Shown here one piece after another: positions 50,478-58,057 of a stretch of 64,000 nt of DNA (position 1 is its first letter; each line of letters starts with the position of its first letter). The stretch comes from Verrucosispora sioxanthis. Lineage in GTDB: Bacteria; Actinomycetota; Actinomycetes; Mycobacteriales; Micromonosporaceae. The stretch spans positions 62,001-126,000 of the forward strand of contig NZ_SAIY01000007.1 in assembly GCF_010560025.1 (NCBI RefSeq), written 5' to 3'. The notes under the pieces were generated by a model. That model was given only the letters and a program-made list of their open reading frames with translations. It was not told where the DNA came from and ran no database searches. The translations under genes were made by a program, and so were the position numbers.

Positions 50478-51761
50478 GTGCATGACGACGGCAGGTACGA
50501 CGATCCGCGCGTGACCGGGTCACCGGGTGACCCTGTTTCACGTGAAACCGAATATCCGAACTGGCGGCCCTCCGAGGTGTCGCAGAGCCCACCCGAACCC
50601 GGTCGTAACGCGCCGACGTCGGGTGTTCCGTGGTCGGGGGCCGGCGAGGGAGCGGACGCGAGTGGTCGCCCGATCAACGCGTCCCCGGACGCGCGGGTGA
50701 TTCCGATTCGCCGGAACACCTCCGCCTCCGCACGGTTCGAGGCGGCGGCGGCAAACCCCCCGACCTCCGCGATGGTGCCGGATCCTCGACCGGCTTCCGA
50801 CACGCCCGCACCTGCGGATGGTTCCTACGCAACAGCCGCGACCGAGGCCGCGTACGTTTCACGTGAAACCCCGACGCGCGAAGAGGATGACCCACCGTTG
50901 GCTATGGAGGCGATGCGCGCCGTGCAGATCCTGAATCCCAGTGGCGAGGTGACCATGCCTCGGCCCGACCGGACCCGGGTCATGTGCGTCGCGAACCAGA
51001 AGGGCGGCGTGGGTAAGACCACGACCACGGTCAACCTCGCGGTGGCGCTGGCCCTGCATGGCAACCGGGTGCTCGTGGTCGACCTCGACCCGCAGGGCAA
51101 CGCCTCGACCGGGCTGAACGTGCCACACCACACCGGCGTGCCCGACGTCTACGACTGCCTGATCAACAGTGTGCCGCTGGAGGATGTGACCCAGGCGGTG
51201 GAGGGCATTCCCAACCTCTGGTGTGTGCCGGCCACCATCGATCTCGCCGGTGCCGAGATCGAGCTGGTCTCCGTGGTGGCCCGTGAGTCGCGGTTGGACC
51301 GCGCCATCACCGCCTACCCGGGGCACTTCGACTACGTGTTCATCGACTGCCCGCCCTCGCTCGGTCTGTTGACCGTCAACGCGTTGGTGGCAGCGCAGGA
51401 GGTGCTCATACCTATCCAGTGTGAGTACTACGCGCTCGAAGGGCTCAATCAGCTCATCAACAACATCAACCTGGTTCGTCAGCACCTCAACCCGCAGCTT
51501 GAGGTCTCCACGATCCTGCTCACCATGTACGACCGCCGTACCCGGCTCGCCGACGCGGTCGAGCAGGACGTCCGGAACCACTTCGGAGACAAGGTGCTCG
51601 AGGCGGTGATCCCGCGTAACGTGCGGGTCTCCGAGGCGCCCAGCTACGGCCAGTCGGTGATGACCTACGATCCCGGTTCGCGGGGCGCGACGAGCTACTT
51701 CGAGGCCGCGCAGGAGATCGCCGAGCGGGGCGTCAAGGAGCCGGTGAGCCGGAATGCGTAG
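50478..51761 (+). CDS. parA: chromosome partitioning ATPase ParA (Soj)
   Basis: A ParA-type Walker ATPase that positions ParB-bound origins. The deviant Walker A is VANQKGGVGKTTTTVNLAVA and Walker B is FDYVFIDCPPSLGLLTVNAL; the switch region is VVDLDPQGNAST. From GTG 50478 it has 427 residues, including a 140-residue disordered N-terminus in which two parS palindromes are read in frame as VSRET (about residues 20-24 and 127-131). ATG 50904 (MEAMRAVQILNPSGEV) would give a conventional 285-residue ParA. Whether the long or short form is made cannot be decided from the sequence. It is followed 27 bases later by parB. Confidence 0.93.
   Translation: MHDDGRYDDPRVTGSPGDPVSRETEYPNWRPSEVSQSPPEPGRNAPTSGVPWSGAGEGADASGRPINASPDARVIPIRRNTSASARFEAAAANPPTSAMVPDPRPASDTPAPADGSYATAATEAAYVSRETPTREEDDPPLAMEAMRAVQILNPSGEVTMPRPDRTRVMCVANQKGGVGKTTTTVNLAVALALHGNRVLVVDLDPQGNASTGLNVPHHTGVPDVYDCLINSVPLEDVTQAVEGIPNLWCVPATIDLAGAEIELVSVVARESRLDRAITAYPGHFDYVFIDCPPSLGLLTVNALVAAQEVLIPIQCEYYALEGLNQLINNINLVRQHLNPQLEVSTILLTMYDRRTRLADAVEQDVRNHFGDKVLEAVIPRNVRVSEAPSYGQSVMTYDPGSRGATSYFEAAQEIAERGVKEPVSRNA
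50534..50549. other. parS site 1
   Basis: TGTTTCACGTGAAACC, a perfect 14-base palindromic parS core (GTTTCACGTGAAAC), inside the 5' part of the parA frame, where it encodes VSRET. ParB nucleation site. Confidence 0.93.
50856..50869. other. parS site 2
   Basis: GTTTCACGTGAAAC, perfect core, 322 bases from site 1 and 35 bases upstream of the alternative parA start ATG 50904. It also reads VSRET in the parA frame. Confidence 0.93.
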
Positions 51762-51788
51762 TGCGTACGAGGCGCTGGGAGGCGTGGC

Positions 51789-52793
51789 ATGAAGAACCGT
51801 CCACGGGGCGGTCTGGGGCGGGGCCTGGGGGCGCTCATTCCGACCGGGCCGGCGCCGGACGCTGGCGCTGGCACCCTGACCGGGGGAACGGGTGGGTCGA
51901 CGGCCGTTGCGGCACCGACCGTAATGCCGGTGTCGGCCCCGCCGATCGAACCTGAGGCGACCCTGAGCCCGGTGCCCGGCGCCCGCTTCGCGGAGATCCC
52001 GGTCGACTCGATCGTGCCCAACCCGAAGCAGCCTCGCCAGGTCTTCGACGAGGAGGCCCTGGAGGAGTTGAAGACCTCCATCCAGGAGGTCGGCTTTCTT
52101 CAGCCGATCGTGGTGCGGCAACTCGACGGCGAGAAGTTCGAGCTCGTCATGGGCGAGCGCCGGTGGCGAGCCGCCCAGGCGGTCGGCCGGGAGCACATCC
52201 CGGCGATCGTGCGCGACACCCGAGACGACGCGATGCTGCGGGACGCGCTGCTGGAGAACATCCACCGGGCGAACCTCAATCCGCTGGAGGAGGCGGCCGC
52301 CTACCAGCAGCTGCTGGAGGAGTTCGGGGCCACCCACGAGGAACTCGCCCGGCGCATCGGTCGCAGTCGGCCGCAGATCTCGAACACCATCCGGCTGATG
52401 AACCTGCCGGCCCCGGTACAGCGCCGCGTCGCCGCCGGTGTCCTGTCCGCCGGGCACGCCCGGGCGCTGCTGAGCCTGGAGGATCCGGAGACCCAGGAGC
52501 AACTGGCACTTCGGATCGTCGCCGAGGGCCTGTCGGTCCGGGCGACAGAGGAGATCGTCGCGCTCGCCCTCAACGACGGGCCGGGCAAGAAGGAGTCGGC
52601 GAAGCGCCGCCCGAAGCCACACGCTCCGGCGCTCACCGATCTCGCCGACCGCCTCTCCGACCGGTTCGACACCCGGGTGAAGGTGGACATCGGGCGGAGC
52701 AAGGGCAAGATCACGATCGAGTTCGCGACCGTCGACGACCTAGAGCGAATCGTCGGCATCATCGGAGTGGAGCGCGAAGAGTCGGAAGACTGA
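51789..52793 (+). CDS. parB: chromosome partitioning protein ParB (Spo0J)
   Basis: A 334-residue centromere-binding CTPase. The N-terminus KNRPRGGLGRGLGALIPTGP carries the ParA-stimulating basic segment. The ParB/Srx domain shows VPNPKQPRQVFDEEALEEL and MGERRWRAAQAVG (GERR box), and ENIHRANLNPLEEAAAYQQL precedes the helix-turn-helix IGRSRPQISNTIRLMNLP that reads parS. A C-terminal dimerisation domain ends the protein. Same operon as parA. Five parS sites in this window are its expected targets. Confidence 0.96.
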   Translation: MKNRPRGGLGRGLGALIPTGPAPDAGAGTLTGGTGGSTAVAAPTVMPVSAPPIEPEATLSPVPGARFAEIPVDSIVPNPKQPRQVFDEEALEELKTSIQEVGFLQPIVVRQLDGEKFELVMGERRWRAAQAVGREHIPAIVRDTRDDAMLRDALLENIHRANLNPLEEAAAYQQLLEEFGATHEELARRIGRSRPQISNTIRLMNLPAPVQRRVAAGVLSAGHARALLSLEDPETQEQLALRIVAEGLSVRATEEIVALALNDGPGKKESAKRRPKPHAPALTDLADRLSDRFDTRVKVDIGRSKGKITIEFATVDDLERIVGIIGVEREESED

Positions 52794-52803
52794 TCCACGA
52801 ATC

Positions 52804-52845
52804 GACAAGGCCGCCTCGCCAGGCACCTGACGAGGCGGCCTTGTC
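52804..52845 (+). terminator. hairpin terminator after parB
   Basis: A perfect 15-bp stem (GACAAGGCCGCCTCG / CGAGGCGGCCTTGTC) with a 12-base loop, 10 bases past the parB stop. It ends the parAB operon just before the insertion sequence. Confidence 0.9.
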
Positions 52846-52909
52846 GTCTCGGCAGCCGCAGCGCACAGTACCGGTCCCGCCTCAGTCAGCCGTCAACTGC
52901 TTAGAGCTC

Positions 52910-53736
52910 CTAACTCTTTGAGTGTTGGAGTCGGCGCCAGCAGATGATGGCGCAGGCGAGGGTGAGGAACGCTTCGTGGATGTCGTCGCGGATTTCCCAG
53001 CGGATGCGGAGGCGGCGGAACCAGTGCAGCAGGGCGATGGTCTGCTCGACGACCCAGCGTCGGGTGCCGAGTCCTGAGCCGTGCTTGGTGCCGCGTCGGG
53101 CGATGACCGGGGCGATGCCTTTGGCTCGCAGGTCGCGCCGGTAGCAGTCGTAGTCGTAGCCCCGGTCGGCGTAGATCCGCTCGGGTCGCTGTCGTGGCCT
53201 GCCGCGGATGCCCTTGATCCGGGGGACCTTGTCCACCAAGGGCATGAGCTGGGTGACGTCGTGGCGGTTGCCGCCGGTCAGCGCCGTGGCGAGGGGGATG
53301 CCGCCCGCGTCGGTGATGACGTGGTGTTTCGAGCCTGGCTTGCGGCGGTCGACCGGGCTCGGACCGGTTTTGGGCCGCCCTTGAGCGCCCGGACGTGGGA
53401 GCCGTCGATCACCGCCCGCGACATGTCGAGCTGCCCGGCGGCCCGGAGTCTGCCGAGTAGCACCTCGTGCAGTCGTTGCCACACGCCGGCGTCGTTCCAG
53501 TCCCGCAGCCGGCGCCAGCAGGTCATTCCCGACCCGAAGCCGAGCTCCTGTGGCAGGTACTCCCACGGGATCGCGGTGTAGAGCACGAACAGGATCCCGC
53601 ACAGCACCTTGCGATCATCCAGGGGCTTGCGGCCGGGGAACCGGTGCCTGCGTGGTGGTCGGGGTGGCAGCAGCGGCGCGATCTCGGCCCACAGGTCGTC
53701 CGAGACGATCCACGGCGGCTGCTCACCCCTCCTCAC
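52910..53736 (-). CDS. IS5/IS427-type transposase made by programmed -1 frameshift
   Basis: OrfA begins at ATG 53736 (MRRGEQPPWIVSDDLWAEIA), includes the DUF4096 domain (PWEYLPQELGFGSGMTCWRR) and reaches the first catalytic Asp in RAVIDGSHVRALKGG. OrfB continues in the -1 frame (GRPKTGPSPVDRRKPGSKHH) to TAG 52910 inside the left terminal repeat, with ITDAGGIPLATALTGGNRHD, YADRGYDYDCYRRDL and the late Glu in RRWVVEQTIALLHWFRRLR. Both frames overlap, and the junction is C CCA AAA on the coding strand. The fused product is about 275 residues. All DDE residues look present, so the copy may be active. Confidence 0.88.
53368..53374 (-). other. programmed -1 frameshift slippery heptamer in the transposase
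   Basis: CCCAAAA on the minus strand, read as C-CCA-AAA in orfA and CCC-AAA in orfB: a canonical X-XXY-YYZ site at exactly the point where protein similarity passes from orfA to orfB. Confidence 0.8.
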
Positions 53737-53900
53737 GTTCAGACAGAACGACCCTCACGTCCCGAGGACACGCCCAACATCATTTCGTTAGGAGCTCTTA
53801 GTGCCCGCCGCTCGCCGGCCCCGATCGGTTGCGCGGCCGGACGGCGTTCAGTGAGGCGGTGGCGGTTGATTCTGGCCGACGACGCCACGCGGCTGGTGTG

Positions 53901-53978
53901 TGTCAGGTAGGCCGCCGGTGGCCGTCCGAGCTGCGTGTCAGGTAAGCCGCCGCTGCGTATCAGGTAGCCGCCGGTTGC
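53901..53978. repeat. three imperfect direct repeats
   Basis: Three diverged copies of TGTCAGGTAGGCCGCCGGTG, beginning near 53901, 53936 and 53958, directly beyond the insertion sequence. Meaning unknown. Confidence 0.55.
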
Positions 53979-54689
53979 CGGCCGTGCGCGGCGCTCCCGG
54001 TGGAACGTTCCTGGGCGCCACACCAATCACCGATCGGCGAGGGCGAGCAGCAGCACCGGCCCGGCGGTTTCCAGTTCGGCATGAACTGGAGCGACTACTC
54101 CCGCTTCCGTCGGCGACATCTTCGGCGCCCCTGGCCATCAGCCTGCGGAGGCAGGTCAACGACGGCGAAGACGGCGCTCTCTCGGCGGTGGCGTGTCGGT
54201 TGCCGCCTCGGTCGGCGCGACGCCGCTGCGGTGCCCTGATCCGGCTCCCGGGGCGACGGGTGGAGGTCGCAGCGTCAGTCGCCGGGCACTCTCCGACTTA
54301 CGGCATGTCGGACCCTCAGACCGGAGCTACGGCGCGACCTACCGCAAGCTGTGACCGGCAGCCGGGGTCCGACATCGAGCGGAGGTGCTCGCGGTGGTCG
54401 GGCTGCCGTCGAGCACTGGATCGCCAGGACCGCCACGTGGTGCCGGCTCGCTGACCGACGAGGGCTGCCCGTCCTCGCTTGGTGCCGTCGCGGACGGCCG
54501 CCACGGCGGACCGTTGCGAACGGGCAGGCGTCGAATCGGGGGCGGACGAGACACGGGCCTGCCGACCACCGGGTGGTTCGAGGCAGGGATACCGCTCGAC
54601 CGAAGCCGGAGCAGAATCCCGGCCAGGTCCGCCGCCCGGTGGACTTTCGCAGCGGTGACCGGGTAGCCGGCAGGTGCCGAAGCGGTGGC

Positions 54690-54703
54690 GTTTCACGTGA
54701 AAC
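54690..54703. other. parS site 3
   Basis: GTTTCACGTGAAAC, perfect palindrome in non-coding sequence 1.9 kb beyond parB. Confidence 0.93.
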
Positions 54704-54892
54704 GGCTCCGGCCCAGCCGGGTGTCCGCCGCTTAACGACGAGGCGTCGCCAGGTGTGCCTCGGTGAGGGTCTGCCTGACTAGGCACCCTCTTGGGCCGTT
54801 GGCCCGTACTGGTCGCCGGCACCCGTCGGCGCCGATCGAGCGTCGACAGCGTGAGTCCGTCGCCCAACTTGCGCGGCACTCGCCTGGCCGCC

Positions 54893-54963
54893 GGTGTCGG
54901 GTCGATCCCCGCCTGTCCGCTGACGGTCATCGGGTGTCGGGTCGACCTTGCCTGTCCGCTGAC
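54893..54963. repeat. tandem duplication of about 40 bp
   Basis: Two copies beginning GGTGTCGGGTCGA and ending GCCTGTCCGCTGAC, at 54893-54924 and 54933-54963, nearly identical. Non-coding. Confidence 0.7.
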
Positions 54964-55336
54964 AGCCCGCCGGACCGTCCCCCGCCTTACCCGTGGATGT
55001 TCCGCAGGGGCGTCCAGCCGTCCCATCGGTGTCTGCTCGGCCGCCCCTGCGGGGGAGTCGCCCGCCGTCTGGCCGCCGGCCTTCCCGCTGAGCGCCCTGC
55101 CCGGACGCTCATACGCCTGAGACGTGTTCCGCGACCCGTCACCCCCGGTCCCGGCGGTAGCCGAGGTCCGCCCGGTGGCGCCGCCCAGGAAGGCGGAGAG
55201 GGCGCCGGACGTCAAGTGGCCATTCAACCCGCGGGTGAGCCGGGTGTTGGCCCAAGTCAGGAACTCGGTCGCTGAACGGCGGGATGGTTCACGAGCGCGG
55301 CCAGCGGTGTCAGTCTGCCCACGCCCTGCCCATCGG

Positions 55337-55368
55337 CGCTCCACTGTTTCACGTGAAACAGTGGAGCG
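55337..55368. other. parS site 4 within a 32-bp perfect palindrome
   Basis: The full 16-base parS TGTTTCACGTGAAACA (55345-55360) is extended on each side by CGCTCCAC/GTGGAGCG to a perfect 32-bp palindrome. It is the strongest site in the window. Confidence 0.95.
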
Positions 55369-55449
55369 GCCCGGCTTCACTGGCGCGGCGCCCGACCGGT
55401 CGCCCGGCCTACCCACTGCCGGCCACGCCGGGACTGCGCGGCGTCATTG

Positions 55450-55471
55450 TTATCCACATCAGTTGTCCACA
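55450..55471. promoter_or_regulatory. two DnaA boxes between parS sites 4 and 5
   Basis: TTATCCACA (55450-55458) and TTGTCCACA (55463-55471), both exact consensus forms, same orientation, 13 bases apart. They lie 11.4 kb from oriC. Confidence 0.8.
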
Positions 55472-55481
55472 GGGCCGAGCC

Positions 55482-55495
55482 GTTTCACGTGAAAC
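55482..55495. other. parS site 5
   Basis: GTTTCACGTGAAAC, perfect core, 11 bases beyond the DnaA-box pair. Confidence 0.93.
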
Positions 55496-55554
55496 ACAGG
55501 CCGAAACCCCTTGTCGAACGGGGACATCGGTAGGGATGCCGTTACCCGGCCGCC

Positions 55555-55563
55555 TGTGGATAA
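55555..55563. promoter_or_regulatory. DnaA box upstream of the HIT-like gene
   Basis: TGTGGATAA, exact consensus in reverse orientation to the pair at 55450, about 110 bases upstream of the gene at 55672. Confidence 0.7.
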
Positions 55564-55671
55564 CTCTGGGGAGAACCGTTCGGCGGTTCGGTCCCGCCAT
55601 TCGAGCCCGCCTAAGAGTCGAACCCGATTCGGGTAGGGACACTGGTCCCAGACTCGGTTAGGGTCAGCGTC

Positions 55672-56793
55672 GTGCACGACACCCCTCCCTCAGTCCCGGA
55701 CTTCACCCAGTGGCCGTCCTTCCCGTTCGAAGGTGACCTCCGGGTCAAGCCACTCGCCGACCCGGTCCCTGTCGAGCCACCGCGCAAGGGTGAGGCTCAC
55801 CGGGAATGCACTGCCTGCCAGGCGCCCGACGAGGCCTACATCTGGGTCGGTGAACGATGGCGCGTGCGGGCCATGGATCGACCGACCGGGCTGCCCATGG
55901 TCCTCATTCTGGAGTCGCGGTCGCACCTCGACCTCGGTGACCTACCGAACCTGCTCGCCGCCGAGTTGGGCGTGATGACGGTACGGCTCGAACGGGCCAT
56001 CCGGTCGCTGGACGGCGTGGCGCGCGTCCACGTCAACCGGTGGGGCGACGGGTCCGCCCACCTCCACATGTGGTTCCTCGCCCGACCGTACGGTCGGCTC
56101 CAGCTCCGTGGCACCTTCCTCTCGCTCTGGGACTCGATTCTGCCGCCGATCTCCGAGGAGCAGTGGCGGGAGAACCTCGCGCTCGTGGCGGCCTGGCTCG
56201 CCGAGTTCGGTGGGCGGCCACTAGCCGAACCGCCCCGCATCCAGTGGCAGGCGCCGTCCAGTCTGGCCGCGCAGTCGGCCTCGCCGACCGAGACGAAGCC
56301 GGCAGAGGGAGGGTCGCTGCTGGACGCCATCGGCGAGACGGCCGAGCCACCCGATACTCCGGGCGCTGGTGTCAGCGCGGAGTCGCCAGACGCGCCGGTT
56401 GCGGTTCCTGCGAGCGACGCGGCACCGGACGCGGCGAGCGACGCGACACCGCAGCGGGAGACGGGAGCGGACGCGGCCGAGGCGGCTCGCCCTGAACGAA
56501 CGACGCAGCCGGTTTCCGGGGCCACAGTCCCAGGGTCGAAGTCCGGGAACGTCAGAGAGGTCTCGCAGCTCGATACCACCCCGGGCACCGAGACCGCCCC
56601 AGCCGCCGAAACCACCCCGGACACCGAGAGCCCTGCATCCAGCGAGACCACCGCAGACACCGAGAGCCCCGCAGGCACTGGCAGCGGACGCAGAGTCGAT
56701 GCGGCGGAGCCGGAGCACGCTCAGGCGGAAACCCCGGACGTTGGCCGGCCGGCGTCATCCGGTAAGCCGGGCTCCGGGGGCGGGCAGCGATAG
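55672..56793 (+). CDS. HIT-like N-terminal domain protein with low-complexity tail
   Basis: A 373-residue protein. The N-terminal 185 residues look folded: ECTACQAPDEAYIWVGERWR, LILESRSHLDLGDLPNLLAA and ARVHVNRWGDGSAHLHMWFL, where HLHMWF resembles the catalytic strand of histidine-triad (HIT/GalT) proteins and CTAC could be half of a zinc site. The last 170 residues are an acidic Ala/Thr/Pro/Glu-rich tail with repeats such as DTTPGTETAPAAETTPDTES. GTG start, with TAGGGT about 10 bases upstream as a possible -10. A conserved position next to the parAB region suggests a housekeeping role, but the function is unknown. Confidence 0.8.
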   Translation: MHDTPPSVPDFTQWPSFPFEGDLRVKPLADPVPVEPPRKGEAHRECTACQAPDEAYIWVGERWRVRAMDRPTGLPMVLILESRSHLDLGDLPNLLAAELGVMTVRLERAIRSLDGVARVHVNRWGDGSAHLHMWFLARPYGRLQLRGTFLSLWDSILPPISEEQWRENLALVAAWLAEFGGRPLAEPPRIQWQAPSSLAAQSASPTETKPAEGGSLLDAIGETAEPPDTPGAGVSAESPDAPVAVPASDAAPDAASDATPQRETGADAAEAARPERTTQPVSGATVPGSKSGNVREVSQLDTTPGTETAPAAETTPDTESPASSETTADTESPAGTGSGRRVDAAEPEHAQAETPDVGRPASSGKPGSGGGQR

Positions 56794-57055
56794 GGCCGGA
56801 GGGACCGTGCCGCACCTCGGCACCTCCGGCACCCGAATGAGCCCCAGGTCCGCCGGCGATCCGGCTGGTGCACGACGGCGTCGGACCGGCACTGCCCCCG
56901 CACCCGCGACCGCATCGACACTGCGGCCGGGAGGCGATGACGCCGTCACCGACGGCCTTGTGGGCCAGCGCGGCGGGGACCGCCGAGTCGACTCCGCCGC
57001 TCCTTGCGGACGGGGACCCGAGTTCAGACGGTGGGCGGCCTGCCGGGTGGGGGAA

Positions 57056-58057
57056 TCAGCGGGCCGCGGCGCGGGCGACCAGGTTGCCGATCATGCCGCC
57101 GAAGTCGAGACCGGCGGCCTGTACCGCGAGCGGCAACAGCGACGTCTCGGTCATGCCCGGCGAGACGTTGACCTCGAGCACGTGTGGCTGACCGGTCGAG
57201 TCGACGATCAGGTCGACCCGACTGAGGTCACGCAGGCCGAGGGCGGTGTGGGCGGCCAGGGCGACCTGGGCCACCGATTCGGCGACCGTGGGCTCCAGGC
57301 GGGCCGGGGTGTGCCAGGTCGTCCGGCCCGCGGTGTAACGGGCCGCGTAGTCGTACACCCCGTTGCGGGGCACGATCTCCACCGCCGGTAGCGCCTGCGG
57401 GCCGTCGCCGAGGTCGACGACGGAGACGGCCACGTCCATGCCGGGAACGTATCGCTCGACGAGCGCCGTCGAGTCGTACGCGAAACAACCCACCATGGCA
57501 GCCGGCAGCGACGCCGCATCCCGGACCACGGCGGCGCCCAGTCCGGAACCGCCCTGGGCCGGCTTCACCATGAGCGGCAGCCCCAACCGGTCGACGATGC
57601 GGTCCAGCACGGCCACCGCGCCGAGTTCGCTGAACCGGTCGTGTGGCAGAGCGACCCAGTCGGGAGTGGCGATGCCGGCCTCCCGGAGCACGGCCTTCGC
57701 CGACGGCTTGTCCCAGGCGAGACGGGACGCCCGGGCGTCACAGCCGACGTACGGCACGCCGCACAGATCCAGCACCCCGCGCAACGACCCGTCCTCGCCG
57801 GTGGCGCCGTGCAGGGCGATCACCACGGCGTCGGGCGGATCAGCGACAAGGGCCGGCAGCAGGGCGACGTCGGCGTCGCGCAGTTCGGCCTGCATCCCGA
57901 CGGCGCGCAGCGCATCGAGCACCCGGCGGCCCGAGCGCTGCGACACGTCACGCTCGTACGACAGGCCACCGGCGAGCACGAGCACGTGGAGATCGGTGGT
58001 CTCGGGGCCCGACACGGCGGGTTCTTCGGCAGCGGTGACACCCATGCCGGGCATCAT
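57056..58057 (-). CDS. D-alanine--D-alanine ligase family protein
   Basis: A 333-residue ATP-grasp ligase of the Ddl family, which joins two D-Ala for peptidoglycan precursors. The N-terminal domain has VLAGGLSYERDVSQRSGRRV and VVIALHGATGEDGSLRGVLD. The ATP-grasp core shows PLMVKPAQGGSGLGAAVVRD, and EVNVSPGMTETSLLPLAVQA carries metal-binding Glu/Asn. The start at 58057 overlaps the aminotransferase stop by ATGA, implying coupled translation; ATG 58045 is possible. It may be a second Ddl-like enzyme (the usual ddl is elsewhere in actinobacteria) with altered specificity; this cannot be settled from sequence. Confidence 0.88.
   Translation of the reverse strand: MMPGMGVTAAEEPAVSGPETTDLHVLVLAGGLSYERDVSQRSGRRVLDALRAVGMQAELRDADVALLPALVADPPDAVVIALHGATGEDGSLRGVLDLCGVPYVGCDARASRLAWDKPSAKAVLREAGIATPDWVALPHDRFSELGAVAVLDRIVDRLGLPLMVKPAQGGSGLGAAVVRDAASLPAAMVGCFAYDSTALVERYVPGMDVAVSVVDLGDGPQALPAVEIVPRNGVYDYAARYTAGRTTWHTPARLEPTVAESVAQVALAAHTALGLRDLSRVDLIVDSTGQPHVLEVNVSPGMTETSLLPLAVQAAGLDFGGMIGNLVARAAAR

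Larger units (their letters stand above)
52904..53797 (-). mobile_element. IS5-family insertion sequence, about 894 bp
   Basis: Terminal inverted repeats begin GAGCTCCTAAC at 52904 and end GTTAGGAGCTC at 53797. The element is flanked by direct TTA repeats at 52901-52903 and 53798-53800, a 3-bp target duplication of the TNA type used by the IS427 group. It carries two overlapping transposase frames joined by a slippery heptamer. It inserted between the parB terminator and the parS-rich zone without breaking a recognisable gene. Confidence 0.9.
53801..55671. other. parS-rich region without convincing genes
   Basis: About 1.87 kb. Open frames exist on both strands (the longest is 54316-55416 on the minus strand), but their products are Arg/Pro/Gly-rich, run through parS palindromes and resemble no family. 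It holds three parS sites, three consensus DnaA boxes and short tandem repeats (53901-53978 and 54893-54963). It is best read as a centromere-like zone next to parAB, perhaps with decayed coding sequence. Confidence 0.65.

Noticed and set aside
54316..55416. A 366-codon open frame on the minus strand in the parS region
   Set aside because: The product is Arg/Pro/Gly-rich, runs straight through parS palindromes and direct repeats, has no start-site signal and resembles no family. Long chance frames are common at this GC content.
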